Of a stretch of 64,000 nt of DNA, positions 56,752-64,000 are shown piece after piece. Origin of the DNA: Lumbricus rubellus. Taxonomy: Eukaryota; Annelida; Clitellata; Crassiclitellata; Lumbricidae. The stretch lies in NCBI GenBank assembly GCA_945859605.1, contig OX243811.1:40308181-40372180 (forward strand), given 5' to 3'. The translations under genes and the position numbers were made by a program. The notes under the pieces are model-generated. The model was not told the origin of the DNA. It saw only the letters and a list, made by a program, of their open reading frames with translations, and did not search any database. The stretch's first letter is position 1. Every line of letters begins with the position of its first letter.

Positions 56752-57384
56752 GTCTGAATTGAGTGTATAACAATTCTGTCATGTACAGAGGCAATGTGCA
56801 ATCTATCTGGTTACGTGTTGTGTACGTGTGTGTATGTGTGTGTATGTGTGTGTTGTTGTTGTTGTTGGTGACAGCAGAGATTTCGAGTGGGGCATCTGTC
56901 GTGTCACTGATGCTGACTAGTGTCAAGGGTGACGACGACAATGACGCTGCTGATGACGATGACGATGACGCCGGTGGCGGCTGCGGTGGCGTAGAGATGA
57001 CCAGCGATCATTCGCACAGTCCTACACCGCATCCTCATTCGCATCCTCATCCGCATCCTCCTCATCGCTCCAACAAACCATCACCGGAACGGACTACAGA
57101 GGCAGACCGCCAGCCACTGCTACCACCGCCATCATCATCATCATCAGCCTCAGCAGCATTGGAAGGAGTCTCCGCTGGCACAAGGACCGCTGCTGCTGCT
57201 GCTGCTGAGAAGGAGGAGGATGGGGCAGAGGAGGAAGATGCGCCAATGCTGCCTGCAGAGGATGATGTGGCGGCGGAGGAGGAGGATGATGAGGAGGAGG
57301 ATGAATACCGTTGTGATGTTTGCCACGCCATCTTTGCCTCGTGGCGTCGCTTTATGGACCATCGCAATTATGACTGCGCGTCAG
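47018..57384 (+). CDS. ZNF423: ZNF423/ZNF521-like zinc-finger protein, N-terminal part (3 exons)
   Basis: Three plus-strand exons join in phase: 47018-47057 (M S R R K Q L K P R S L K plus one base), 55073-55162 and 56878-57384. MSRRKQ at the extreme N-terminus is the NuRD-recruiting motif of FOG, SALL, BCL11 and ZNF423/521 proteins; the continuation KPRSLK fits ZNF423/521 best. The third exon runs through D-, H/P-, A- and E-rich linkers into YRCDVCHAIFASWRRFMDH and RNYDC. This is a C-x2-C-x12-H-x4-C finger with the spacing of the first finger of ZNF423. These proteins are nuclear DNA-binding cofactors with about 30 fingers. The remaining finger exons are not in the window and should lie to the right. 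SALL or FOG identity is less likely because of the finger and linker wording. Confidence 0.82.
47928..48034. repeat. degenerate G-rich TTTTGTCCGGGGG array
   Basis: GGTTTTGTCCGGGGGTGGGA, TTAATGTCC, a G10 run, GTCTGGGGTTTGTCC and TTAATGTCTGTTCTCCCC. The last unit and CTCCC end resemble the right end of the foldback family. It lies in ZNF intron 1. Confidence 0.5.
48107..48212 (+). repeat. dispersed repeat, copy 1 (CAGTCCCAAGCC)
   Basis: TTGCACTCTGCCAGTGCCAG-like core TGCACTCTGCCAGTGCCAGT, then CCCAAGCCTGGATTAAGGAG and GAGGGCGTCGCTAATGATCT, to CACACAGTGACGTTGAA. Shared with 50874-50979. No coding capacity. Confidence 0.75.
48301..48530 (+). mobile_element. tRNA-derived SINE, family 1, copy 3 (best preserved)
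   Basis: The tRNA-like head has box A TGGTCTAGTGG (48309-48319) and box B GGTTCGAATCC (48352-48362). The body has CTTGGGCAAGTCCTTCACTT, GTGCTTCGGCGTGAAACTCC and GGGAGCGTCTCTGAGTAG. The tail is GGGGCGCTATAACAGGTGC followed by (CAAA)n. Confidence 0.9.
48661..48783. repeat. (ATC/GTC)n microsatellite
   Basis: CATCATC units with GTC and ACC variants, directly after the best SINE copy. Confidence 0.95.
48820..49305. mobile_element. MITE relative with internal 60-bp tandem repeats
   Basis: The right part (GGGGGGGGGCTAACCCCGGA to CCCTATTTTCTGATAAACTG and CATG) matches the right part of the 38837 MITE. The interior has four tandem units of about 60 bp built on GATGACCTTTTTTAGTCATT and GAGTTGAAATCTCATAAA (48905-49130). 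I could not read clean ends or a target duplication. Confidence 0.6.
50271..50390 (+). repeat. local direct repeat, copy 1
   Basis: CTATCTTGTAACACCCAGTT through CTAATGCCTTGGTGTCTTCG to TCCTTCAGCAAATTTGTT. It recurs 340 bp downstream at about 95 percent identity by eye. Confidence 0.88.
50611..50733 (+). repeat. local direct repeat, copy 2
   Basis: Second copy of 50271-50390; it differs by a TGA insertion and a few substitutions. Confidence 0.88.
50874..50979 (+). repeat. dispersed repeat, copy 2 (CAGTCCCAAGCC)
   Basis: Same core as 48107-48212, with CCCAAGCCTCGATAAAGGAG and CACACAGTGACGTTAAACAG. Confidence 0.75.
51080..51260 (+). repeat. tandem segmental duplication, copy 1
   Basis: GTGCCAGTCTACCAATTTCA through ATCAGCTGATCCTTGTTA and GAATCTGTTTTACGTAACTT to CCCAACATAGACTTCACAT. 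It is repeated about 412 bp downstream. Both copies run into (GTAT)n. Confidence 0.85.
51257..51375. repeat. (GTAT)n microsatellite
   Basis: It joins segmental copy 1 to the G-rich array at 51378. Confidence 0.95.
51378..51491. repeat. G-rich GGGGGAAATGTCC array
   Basis: Seven imperfect units such as GGGGGAAATGTCC, GGGGGGAATTGTC and GGGGTAAATGTCC follow a (GTAT)n tract. The arrangement (GTAT)n then G-rich array equals the right half of the 15597-18499 element, but no inverted partner or target duplication is seen. Confidence 0.65.
51495..51670 (+). repeat. tandem segmental duplication, copy 2
   Basis: Second copy of 51080-51260 with small indels, again followed by (GTAT)n. The G-rich array 51378-51491 lies between the copies. 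Confidence 0.85.
51671..51876. repeat. (GTAT)n microsatellite
   Basis: About 200 bp following segmental copy 2, with one 24-bp interruption at 51741-51764. Confidence 0.95.
52108..52466. repeat. (CATA)n array with GTAC/GTGC core
   Basis: About 350 bp of CATA units. The centre (52318-52360) changes through CGTA to CGTG and back, almost symmetrically. Confidence 0.95.
53080..53440. promoter_or_regulatory. CpG-rich island in ZNF intron 1
   Basis: GC-rich stretch with GACCGACCGACCGACC and many CpGs, 6 kb into intron 1. It might be an alternative first-exon region. The overlapping frames look like composition artefacts. Confidence 0.3.
53897..54006. repeat. (GGT)n microsatellite
   Basis: About 36 perfect GGT units in ZNF intron 1. 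Confidence 0.98.
54206..54238. repeat. (TA)n microsatellite
   Basis: Perfect TA tract after a CT-rich run. Confidence 0.95.
55073..55162 (+). CDS. ZNF423: ZNF423/521-like exon 2
   Basis: The acceptor follows a T-rich tract (TTTTTCTTTTAATAACTTGAAG). GT completes the split arginine codon from exon 1, and the exon reads REAVDGEDFVAMVTDDAKDD, then GKLTTRNNNN. The donor GTTCGT is weak but leaves one G that makes glutamate with the AG opening exon 3. No homology is evident; support comes from phase, acceptor and position. Confidence 0.6.
55190..55265. repeat. (CA)n microsatellite
   Basis: It starts about 28 bp after the predicted donor of ZNF exon 2, so a readthrough would encode T/H repeats. Confidence 0.95.
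55416..55704. mobile_element. hAT-like MITE with perfect 8-bp TSD
   Basis: The ends CATAGGCGTACGGG and, inverted, CATAGGCGTATGAGGCGG. GTGGCATA flanks both sides exactly (55408-55415 and 55705-55712). The interior holds repeats of TTGCCCGAAAGT and TTAGTCATT-CGGTCTGTC, and a G12/C9 hairpin at about 55652-55678. It lies in the intron between exons 2 and 3 of the ZNF gene. The ends resemble those of the 38837 MITE. Confidence 0.88.
56585..56751. repeat. (ATT)n microsatellite
   Basis: About 165 bp of ATT units with a few breaks, upstream of ZNF exon 3. Confidence 0.95.
56878..57384 (+). CDS. ZNF423: ZNF423/521-like exon 3 with first zinc finger
   Basis: The acceptor is ACAGCAG|AG (a NAGNAG site, so one residue may vary). 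The exon has 168 full codons: a hydrophobic opening EISSGASVVSLML, a D-rich run, SHSPTPHPHSHPHPHPPH, a serine and alanine run, an acidic run, and then the C2HC finger. The donor is TCAG|GTATGG at 57385. Much of the compositional bias comes from trinucleotide repeats in the coding frame. Confidence 0.8.
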
Positions 57385-59884
57385 GTATGGAGCCCGGCTT
57401 CTCTTAGCGATGGCGGCGGCGATGGGCCAATCTTGGCCCGGTCCCTATTCGACAATTCTCCATGATGTACTGGTCCTTCGTGCCCCGCGCTCTATTAAAG
57501 TTTCTATGCGGTCGTCGTCGTCGCCATAGCCGCCGCAGCCACACAACCATCGGTCGCCATTGCTGCTGCTGCTGCTGCTGTTTATGATTTCTCTGTTTCC
57601 TCCTTGGTTTTTCTACCCTCTGTTTTATCTCTTTTGTTCCGTCTCAGTCTGTCTCTCTCTGTCTTTGTCTCTCTGTTCATGTTTTTTGTCTTTGTCCTCT
57701 GATGTCTCTTGACATCTCTGTGTGTCTGTGTCTTTCTGTGTGTGTGTCTCTGTCTGTATCTTTTTATGTCTCATTTTCTGTCTCTGCGTGTCCGTTGTAG
57801 GTTATGTCTCACTTTATGTCGCTGTACCTTGCTATCTTTCGGCCTATGTCTGTCTCTCTGTTCATGTCTATCTGTCTCTCTGTCATTCTGAGTCTCTGTC
57901 TCTCTCGTGGGGTTCTTGACGTTCTTAATCGACACACACGCACGCACACACACACACACACACGCATGCAGCAGTCACTAAGATATTGGCAGAGAGATAG
58001 AGACGATGGTAATTTGGCTAAAGTCAGGTATTGCATACGAATCAGCAGACAGACAGAGATTAACCCGTGATTTAGGAAGCGGCGCCAGGGGGGTCGTGTG
58101 GGGGCCGTTCCCATCCCAGCGACGTCGACTGGCACACCACAACGCCCATAATTCCCTGAGTGAAGTTTGTGACGGATGCCGGGAGAATGGGAGGATGGGT
58201 TTGTTACGTGAGGGCGTGCAGAAGTTGTCGTCGTCGTCATGACGACGCGATAGTTGACAAAATGGCGGACGTTCTCTGGAGACAGTTTCCGTGACGTTTG
58301 GCTAAGTTGCTGCTTCGTGTAATCTGTCGGTGGTCACGTGTGTGTGCTGTGATTGGTCAGCGATGGTTGTCGATCAGCGATGGAAATTACCATTGGACGC
58401 GCGACACTCCTTCACAGTGCAGTGTCTCGTCATGCCAGACACTTTTGTGACTGCGTTTATGGACATGAGCAAGAGCAATTTAAGTTTGCAGCAGCCTTTG
58501 TTTCATCGTCACAGTTTTGGGCAAGACACTCACTCATGTGATGACTGTTTTGTTTTGCCATCCTTGCTTGGCAATTCATTCATTCATTCGGAAATTTATA
58601 TAGCGCCCCTTCTAGAAAAAAACTACTCAGAGGCGCTCCTGACTCCAGCGTGCTCAAAACTATGATCAATAATCATTGATGATCAGGGAAATTGCCATTG
58701 GTAGGAGAGAAGCATCCATTGGTTTGATGTTGTGTCATAGAGGCATTCATTAGCAATGTCTGATTGCAGTAGATACATTGGTCTAACTCTTGTCCTTAAT
58801 TTGAGTTTCTTAAGAGACGTTTATAAATTGACATTGATACATACAAAGATAATTGCAACGATTAGTGGTTGAAATTATCATCCGCTGCTCAATGCTCTTA
58901 ACCAAGGAAAGTGCATCTTTGCATAAGAAACTAAAATTGATCCAGTTCACATACTCTATTTTTGTCATATTGGCACTGTAGGAGTTTTTGTATAACCTGT
59001 TAATTAAGTTGAATGCACATAGAGTATAATACTGGATTTGATTTATTTAAAACTAGACTGAATTTGATTACATTTAATGTAAGCACTGCCGATCTGCAGG
59101 TAATGGATTTCCAAATGTTTAAAAACCTTAGCAGCCTATAATTGTAGTAGTCAGCTTGAAACTAGTGAATATCACAATGCAACTAAAAAACATCTGTGCT
59201 GACGTTTGCCAACATCTTCATCTTCTTTCTCAGCACTCTGCTCATTAGGTATACTACTGCATGAGTCACCAGTCTGCCAGACATGTCTTCCATTTGACCG
59301 GAAGAGAGCCGTCTTTTAGGGGTAGCTCTGATAATTCGGGTGGTGGATCTTTAGCATTCAGAGTTTCTGGGTCTAAGATTTTGTGGGATTCTGTTGGGTG
59401 GCAGTTCTCTGATCGGCTTTGATTTCAGTAGCTGAAACTATATTTAAACTAGACTGTGTTTTATTTGATTTGAGTTGAGTATAGTTGAACAGATCTGACG
59501 AGAAAACATGATTTCAGACGCATAGAGTGGATGAAATAGATCAGGTTTGGTAGTTTAATAGCGTATCGGCTACGTTAAGAGTGTACGTTTGACACATAGT
59601 ATTCACATTATGTCTGTACATTTGTATGTACGTTTGTAGTTTTTATGTTTATTTGTTTGTCTTTATATCGACATCTAAAAAGCGGTGCTTAAGAACCAGT
59701 GAAGGGCGCTGAGTCTTGGCATCTCTTCAGTTTAAAAAATGTGACTTTGGCATGTACTCTTAAAATCTTGAGCTGTATTTCATGTCTTGCTTGGTTGGTA
59801 GCTGTCCATTACCCTGTCTTACACAGCCATAGACGTTTGAAAAGACAGGTTGGCCTCTGTCATAATAAGACTGTGTTTGCCTGT
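57385..59884. other. presumed ZNF intron, no further zinc-finger exon seen
   Basis: A CT/TG-rich run (57640-57910), a short (CA)n at 57938-57962, a CpG patch with AAAATGGCGGAC (58258-58269, a YY1-like motif) and a SINE fragment. I looked for C2H2 patterns on the plus strand and found none. Confidence 0.45.
58591..58670 (-). mobile_element. SINE family 1, 3' fragment
   Basis: TTATATAGCGCCCCTTCTAG and CTACTCAGAGGCGCTCCTGA are the reverse complement of the SINE tail. The head is missing. An ATTC repeat adjoins it. Confidence 0.7.
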
Positions 59885-59935
59885 GTCTGGCTATTTATAT
59901 AGCGCCTTCATAATGTCTCGAAGGCGCTAAAACAT
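59885..59935. repeat. short interspersed repeat end with hairpin
   Basis: TAGCGCCTTC and GAAGGCGCTA form a perfect 10-bp hairpin around CATAATGTCTC. The second arm recurs at about 60838-60847 (GAAGGCGCTA). It resembles a SINE-type 3' tail of another family. The (CA)n tract follows about 60 bp later. Confidence 0.4.
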
Positions 59936-59989
59936 GGTTTGTAAGTTGGTAAAGGATGCAGCCGTTTTTTTCTCCTGTCGTCGTTTCCA

Positions 59990-60005
59990 ACACACACACA
60001 CACAC

Positions 60006-60074
<69 letters not shown>

Positions 60075-60098
60075 AACACACAAACACACACACACACT
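59990..60098. repeat. (CA)n microsatellite
   Basis: About 50 CA units with CG and AAACA variants. Confidence 0.97.
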
Positions 60099-60224
60099 GC
60101 CATAGTATCCAGCTGCAAAAGAAGAAGCGTTTCATCCCTTCTTCACTAAATCAGTCTTCGTTCGTTCGTTCGTTCGTTCGTGCTAATAGCATTCTCCGGT
60201 TGCCATGACAACCTAGGGACCCTG

Positions 60225-60560
60225 CCGCCCAGCCCCCGGGCCCGGTACAGTTGCAGCGGGGCGTCTTAGCATTCAAGCCTCACTCCGTGCACGGCGCGGC
60301 GGCTGAATCCCAGCGGGGGATGGCGAGGACTGAACGCCGGACCCCCTGAGGCCAGGCCGGTCTTTACGTGCACACGGAGATGAGAGCTCTGCTGGGGTTC
60401 TTATTTCGCCGGCGCCCCGCTGGGCGCACGCAATATTGCAACCGGCTCCTCTCAGGTGCGCATGGCTGAGCACTCGGTCGACCGCCGACCGAGCGGGGGA
60501 TCGCACAACCCCCACCCCACCCCCGCCATCCCCCCAACACTCCACCCCATCCCCCCGCAT
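60225..60560. repeat. GC-rich interspersed repeat fragment
   Basis: CpG-rich sequence. On the minus strand GTGTGCACGTAAAGACCGGC and GAAATAAGAACCCCAGCAGA recall SINE-type body sequence of marine invertebrates. It could instead be a GC-rich intronic island. It has no convincing ORF. Confidence 0.35.
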
Positions 60561-60679
60561 AAAACGCGGAATGCACGCGTATAATAATTATAACAGTGGC
60601 GCTACTAACAATGAAGATGCAAACAACGACGACAGCGATCTATCGATAATTGCATTACACTCGAAAACTCATGACTGCT

Positions 60680-60752
60680 ATCATCATCATCATCGTCGTC
60701 GTCGTCGTCATCATCATCATCATCATCGTCGTCGTCGTCGTCGTTGTTGTCG

Positions 60753-60786
<34 letters not shown>

Positions 60787-60787
60787 T
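60680..60787. repeat. alternating (CAT)n/(CGT)n array
   Basis: Blocks of ATC and GTC alternate at least twice, which suggests CpG decay or gene-conversion blocks within one array. Confidence 0.93.
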
Positions 60788-61176
60788 GCAAACGCTCGTC
60801 TTGTTAGTAGGTGTCGCTCTTGCAGCTGCCTTCTATGAAGGCGCTAGATAAGTGTATACTGCTGATATAAGTATTTAATACTGCTGATAATAAGTGTAAT
60901 AGCCTAGTTTATACCGCTGATATAAGTGTATAATGCATGCTGATCAGTCTGCTGTTGAGTGTAAATGATACTTTGGATATGTGTTGTTTTTACTGTGTTG
61001 TACTGATGCGTGTTTGCATCCATGGGCTCTGTAGCGTTGTATTGGAAAACGGTGACCCTAGTGTCTGTATGCCTGTACAAAAGTATACATGCATAACTAT
61101 ATGTATACATATATGCATTTAAATGCCTTGAGGCATATACAATTTGTACATGGTTGCATATATGCATAAATGCATC

Positions 61177-61684
61177 GGGGAACGGACATTATCCCCCCTG
61201 GACACTATCCCCCCCCGGACATTATCCCCCCGGACATTATCCCCCCCGGACATTATCCCCCCCCGGTTTTTTGTAGGACATTATCCCCCCCGGACATTAT
61301 CCCCCCTTCATGTACAAATCAGGGTAAGCGTCGTGAGGGTCGGTTAGGGTCAAGTTGAGCGTCGTGAGGGTCGGTTAGGGTCAGTGTAAGTGTCGTGAGG
61401 GTCGGTTAGGGTCAGTTTAAGCGTCGTGAGGGTCGGTTAGGGTTAGTGTTAGGGTTAGTGTCGTCATTAGATGAATGAACGAATTGGAATCGTATACAGT
61501 CAGTAGGCCCACAAAGGTTTGTTAACGTGATTTGAACTTCGTAGACTTATTAGCGTCAATCATTTTAGGTAATAGACTGGGGGGATAATGTCCTACTTCG
61601 GGGGGGATAATGTCCGGGGGGGATAATGTCCGGGGGGATAGTGTCCGGGGGGATAATGTCCAGGGGGGATAATGTCCTACCCCC
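61177..61684. mobile_element. compact foldback element with GGACATTATCCCCCC arrays and 9-bp TSD
   Basis: AAATGCATC flanks both sides (61168-61176, 61685-61693). The ends are GGGGAACGGACATTATCC and, inverted, GGGGGTAGGACATTATCC. Each end continues as about six iterations of GGACATTATCCCCCC (61188-61307 and, inverted, 61577-61680). Between them lies a separate tandem array (61318-61462). It has no ORF. Confidence 0.8.
61318..61462. repeat. tandem repeat, about 35-bp unit with GGTTAGGGT
   Basis: Four to five units of AGCGTCGTGAGGGTCGGTTA followed by GGGTCAGTTTA. The last part degrades into GGTTAGGGTTAGTGTTAGGG. It fills the centre of the 61177-61684 element. Confidence 0.85.
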
Positions 61685-61820
61685 AAATGCATCATACATA
61701 TTTGGATATTGAACACGTCGATTTTTAACGTCCAGTAGCAGTTACGCTGTTGAGAGTAATGCCTGGTAACAACAGAAACTAATGCATTCAGACCACATCC
61801 ATTCATTCATTCAGTGGTCC

Positions 61821-61880
61821 TATATATCGCTACTCCTATATGACCTACTTAGAGGAACTCTCAGCCCATCTTCAGCAATA
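61821..61880 (-). mobile_element. SINE family 1, degraded 3' fragment
   Basis: TATATATCGCTACTCCTATA and CTACTTAGAGGAACTCTCAG resemble the 58591 fragment with many changes. It is preceded by (ATTC)n like that copy. Confidence 0.45.
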
Positions 61881-63518
61881 AAGAACCGTTTTAAAGTGCT
61901 GTGCAAGCAGCACTTTTACACACATCGGCACACTCAAACATATATATATTATATATATTAATATATTTTATATAATTATATTTTATATATATATACACAT
62001 ACATTACATACATACATAATACAACTGTGACAATAATGGTGATAATGAGAGGTGCTAACGTTCGTCATGCATATGTCGTAATTATGTGTCTGCTTTAATA
62101 CTTGACTCCTGGACTGATAGGTGACTGTCAGCTTTTGACCACATTATTTTGTCTTTCTCTTGGTAGACATGACTAGTGGACTCAGTTACTCATATGCAAG
62201 TGCGACTGAGTGCCACCCTCGTAGAGTTGTGGTGAACTGGCGTTGGATTTGTAAGTGCGACCTGTGATTGATGGGGTTGAGGTGGGTGCTGGACGGTGAC
62301 CGGTTTGTCTTGAGGGTACCTAACGCTGATTAAGGGTATACACTGTCTGGATGGGTCACCTGCGGTCAAAAAAGGGGGTGCCCCACATTATGGCTGATCG
62401 AGCTGCTGCTGCTGCTTTGATTGCTGGCTCACACAGATCATATATTGATGATGATGACGACGACGACGACGATGATGATGATGATGGGATGCTGATGATG
62501 AGAAGTGCTAAAAATCTATGGAAATGCCTGGGTACATATATACGCAGAAAGGTGATGGTGATGACGATGGTTATGTTAATTGCATTAATGATGATGAAAA
62601 TTTAATTAACGAGGAGCACGATAATTAGAAAAAGATCAGGAGCATGAGCATGACTACAATAAAGATTATGATTATGTCAGTGATGATTAGATTTAGTTTG
62701 ATCGTGATTATGATTCACTTTTGGGATCATTGTCTTGTTGTGATTGTGTTATCATTTCTTAACAAAGGAAAGGAAGAGAGCATGTCATAAGTACCCCTAC
62801 CAAAGCCCCCCTCCCAATCTCTAAGAGGCAACCACAGGTGCGAAATGTTGTCCATTTAATTTACTACGGCTTCGTTTACGTGTTCTCCATGCAGGTATAC
62901 TAGCACATGCAGGTGGCCAGCCCTTCCCTCTGCAGTCACCAAATCTTCCTAACGATTTCTTGTCTGCTTTTCAAAGCAGGGTTCACCTGAGGCACGTGCT
63001 AATGGCGCAGACGTATTATTACTGTAGTTTCTTTCTCTGTTTCTGCAGAAATTTCAAACAAAACCTCGGATTTTTAAAGGAATTCATCATTTATAATTCA
63101 TTGTCTCTCATATTGCACTAGGTATTAATTAATTAATTAATTAATTAAAATTGCTAATTAATTGTTGGATGCATGTTAAGTATACCATTAGTTTGGCAGA
63201 GCAACCGTTTGATTGAAAGGGTGGAATGTGCCATGGGCTAGCTTGCATATAACTCAAGATTTGAAGAGACAAAGGTCATCATTGTGCGTCTATTGTTTAG
63301 TGTTTGAGGATAAGGAATATGCAGGATTACAGGCAGAGTTGTTAGATATAGCATCAAGCTGAGTTAGTGCTTGGATGAGTGATCCTCTGTAGAATATATA
63401 TCATGCCATCGGTCGCCAACTCATTCCACTTTCCTTTATGCTGAGTAAATTTTAATGGGGACTATCAGCGAATATAGGTTGAGAACTGTACTCTTTTGAG
63501 ACTGCTTCTTTGTGTTGT
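61881..63518. other. presumed ZNF intron, no exon recognised
   Basis: Contains TA-rich sequence (61940-61995), the GAT/GAC repeat and (TTAA)n at about 63124-63148. No finger-encoding exon. Confidence 0.4.
62450..62490. repeat. (GAT/GAC)n microsatellite
   Basis: GATGATGACGACGACGACGA and GATGATGATG; the overlapping D-rich frame is an artefact. Confidence 0.9.
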
Positions 63519-64000
63519 TGCCTCCTCCTCGTCGTCCTTCTCCTCCTCCTCTTCATCCTCCTCCTCGTCCTTCTCCTCCTCCTCCTCTTTATCCTCGTCT
63601 TCGTCGTCCTCGTCCTTCTCTTCCTCCTCGTCCTCTTCCTCCTCCTTCTTCTCCTCCTCTTCTTCCTTCTTCTCTTCCTCCTCTTCCTTCTTCTCTTTAT
63701 CCTCTTCCTTCTTCTCTTTATCCTCCTCATCGTCGTCCTCGTCCAACTCCTCTTCTTCCTCCTCCTCCTCCTCCTCTTTATCCTCCTCCTCGTTTTCGTC
63801 GTCCTCGTCCTTCTCCTCTTCCTCCTCTTCTTCCTCCTCGTCCTCTTCCTCCTCTTTTTCCTCCTCGTCCTCCTTCTCCTTCTCTTCCTCCTCAGCGTCG
63901 TCCTCGTGCAACTCCTCCTCCTCGTCCTTCTCCTCCTCTTCCTCTTCCTCCTCCTCCTCTTTATCCTCCTCCTCGTTTTCGTCGTCCTCGTCCTTCTCCT
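63519..64000. repeat. long polypyrimidine (TCC/TTC) tract at right edge
   Basis: Nearly pure C/T on the plus strand for 480 bp to the window end, with repeated higher-order blocks (CTCCTCTTTATCCTCCTCCT recurs near 63770 and 63953). The minus-strand E/D/K frame is not treated as a gene. Confidence 0.93.

Noticed and set aside
61420..61462. Telomeric repeat or chromosome end
   Set aside because: Only a few GGTTAGGGT-like units, embedded in a mobile-element-like structure with unique sequence on both sides.
63465..63911. 148-codon E/D/K-rich minus-strand frame
   Set aside because: It comes from the polypyrimidine tract; other frames are open too and nothing but composition is present.

Overview
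This is intron-rich animal nuclear DNA. It carries pieces of three conserved metazoan genes split by GT-AG introns, tRNA-derived SINEs, DNA transposons with clear target-site duplications, and very many microsatellites. There are no operons and no bacterial features. The gene set and SINE style suggest a marine invertebrate, possibly a deuterostome, but the window alone does not fix the species.

Layout. (1) About 1-12 kb, minus strand: the 5' coding part of a DYRK1A/minibrain protein kinase. Two exons are visible (9369-9650 and 4978-5181), ending at the kinase glycine loop; the remaining exons are not in the window. (2) 14.4-18.5 kb: a SINE, then a nested transposon. An outer foldback element with C/G-rich iterated ends is split by an inner element with TTAGGGTG ends that holds a decayed transposase-like gene. 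(3) 22.4-24.3 kb: two tRNA-Lys(CTT) genes on opposite strands in a rearranged inverted repeat, with a hAT-type MITE and a SINE between the arms. (4) 26.4-36.3 kb, plus strand: mitochondrial arginyl-tRNA synthetase (RARS2), 16 exons with consistent phase, nearly complete apart from the first exon. (5) 37.9-45.3 kb: a 2.5 kb hAT element with a perfect 8-bp duplication and a MITE nested in it, then a second relic of the TTAGGGTG transposon. (6) 45.9-57.4 kb and probably to the right edge, plus strand: the 5' end of a ZNF423/ZNF521-type zinc-finger gene (MSRRKQ start, acidic linker, first C2HC finger), with many repeats in its introns. (7) 61.2-61.7 kb: a compact relative of the foldback element of region 2. 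(8) The right edge is a long polypyrimidine tract.

The three protein genes are unrelated in function: a nuclear dual-specificity kinase, a mitochondrial translation enzyme and a transcription cofactor. The least ordinary content is mobile. One family has inverted ends made of iterated GGACAWTAYCCCCCC-like motifs and 9-10 bp target duplications. Another has TTAGGGTG ends and a recognisable but unnamed protein family. Exon coordinates were derived by hand from splice signals, phase and remembered similarity to vertebrate proteins; no database search was possible.
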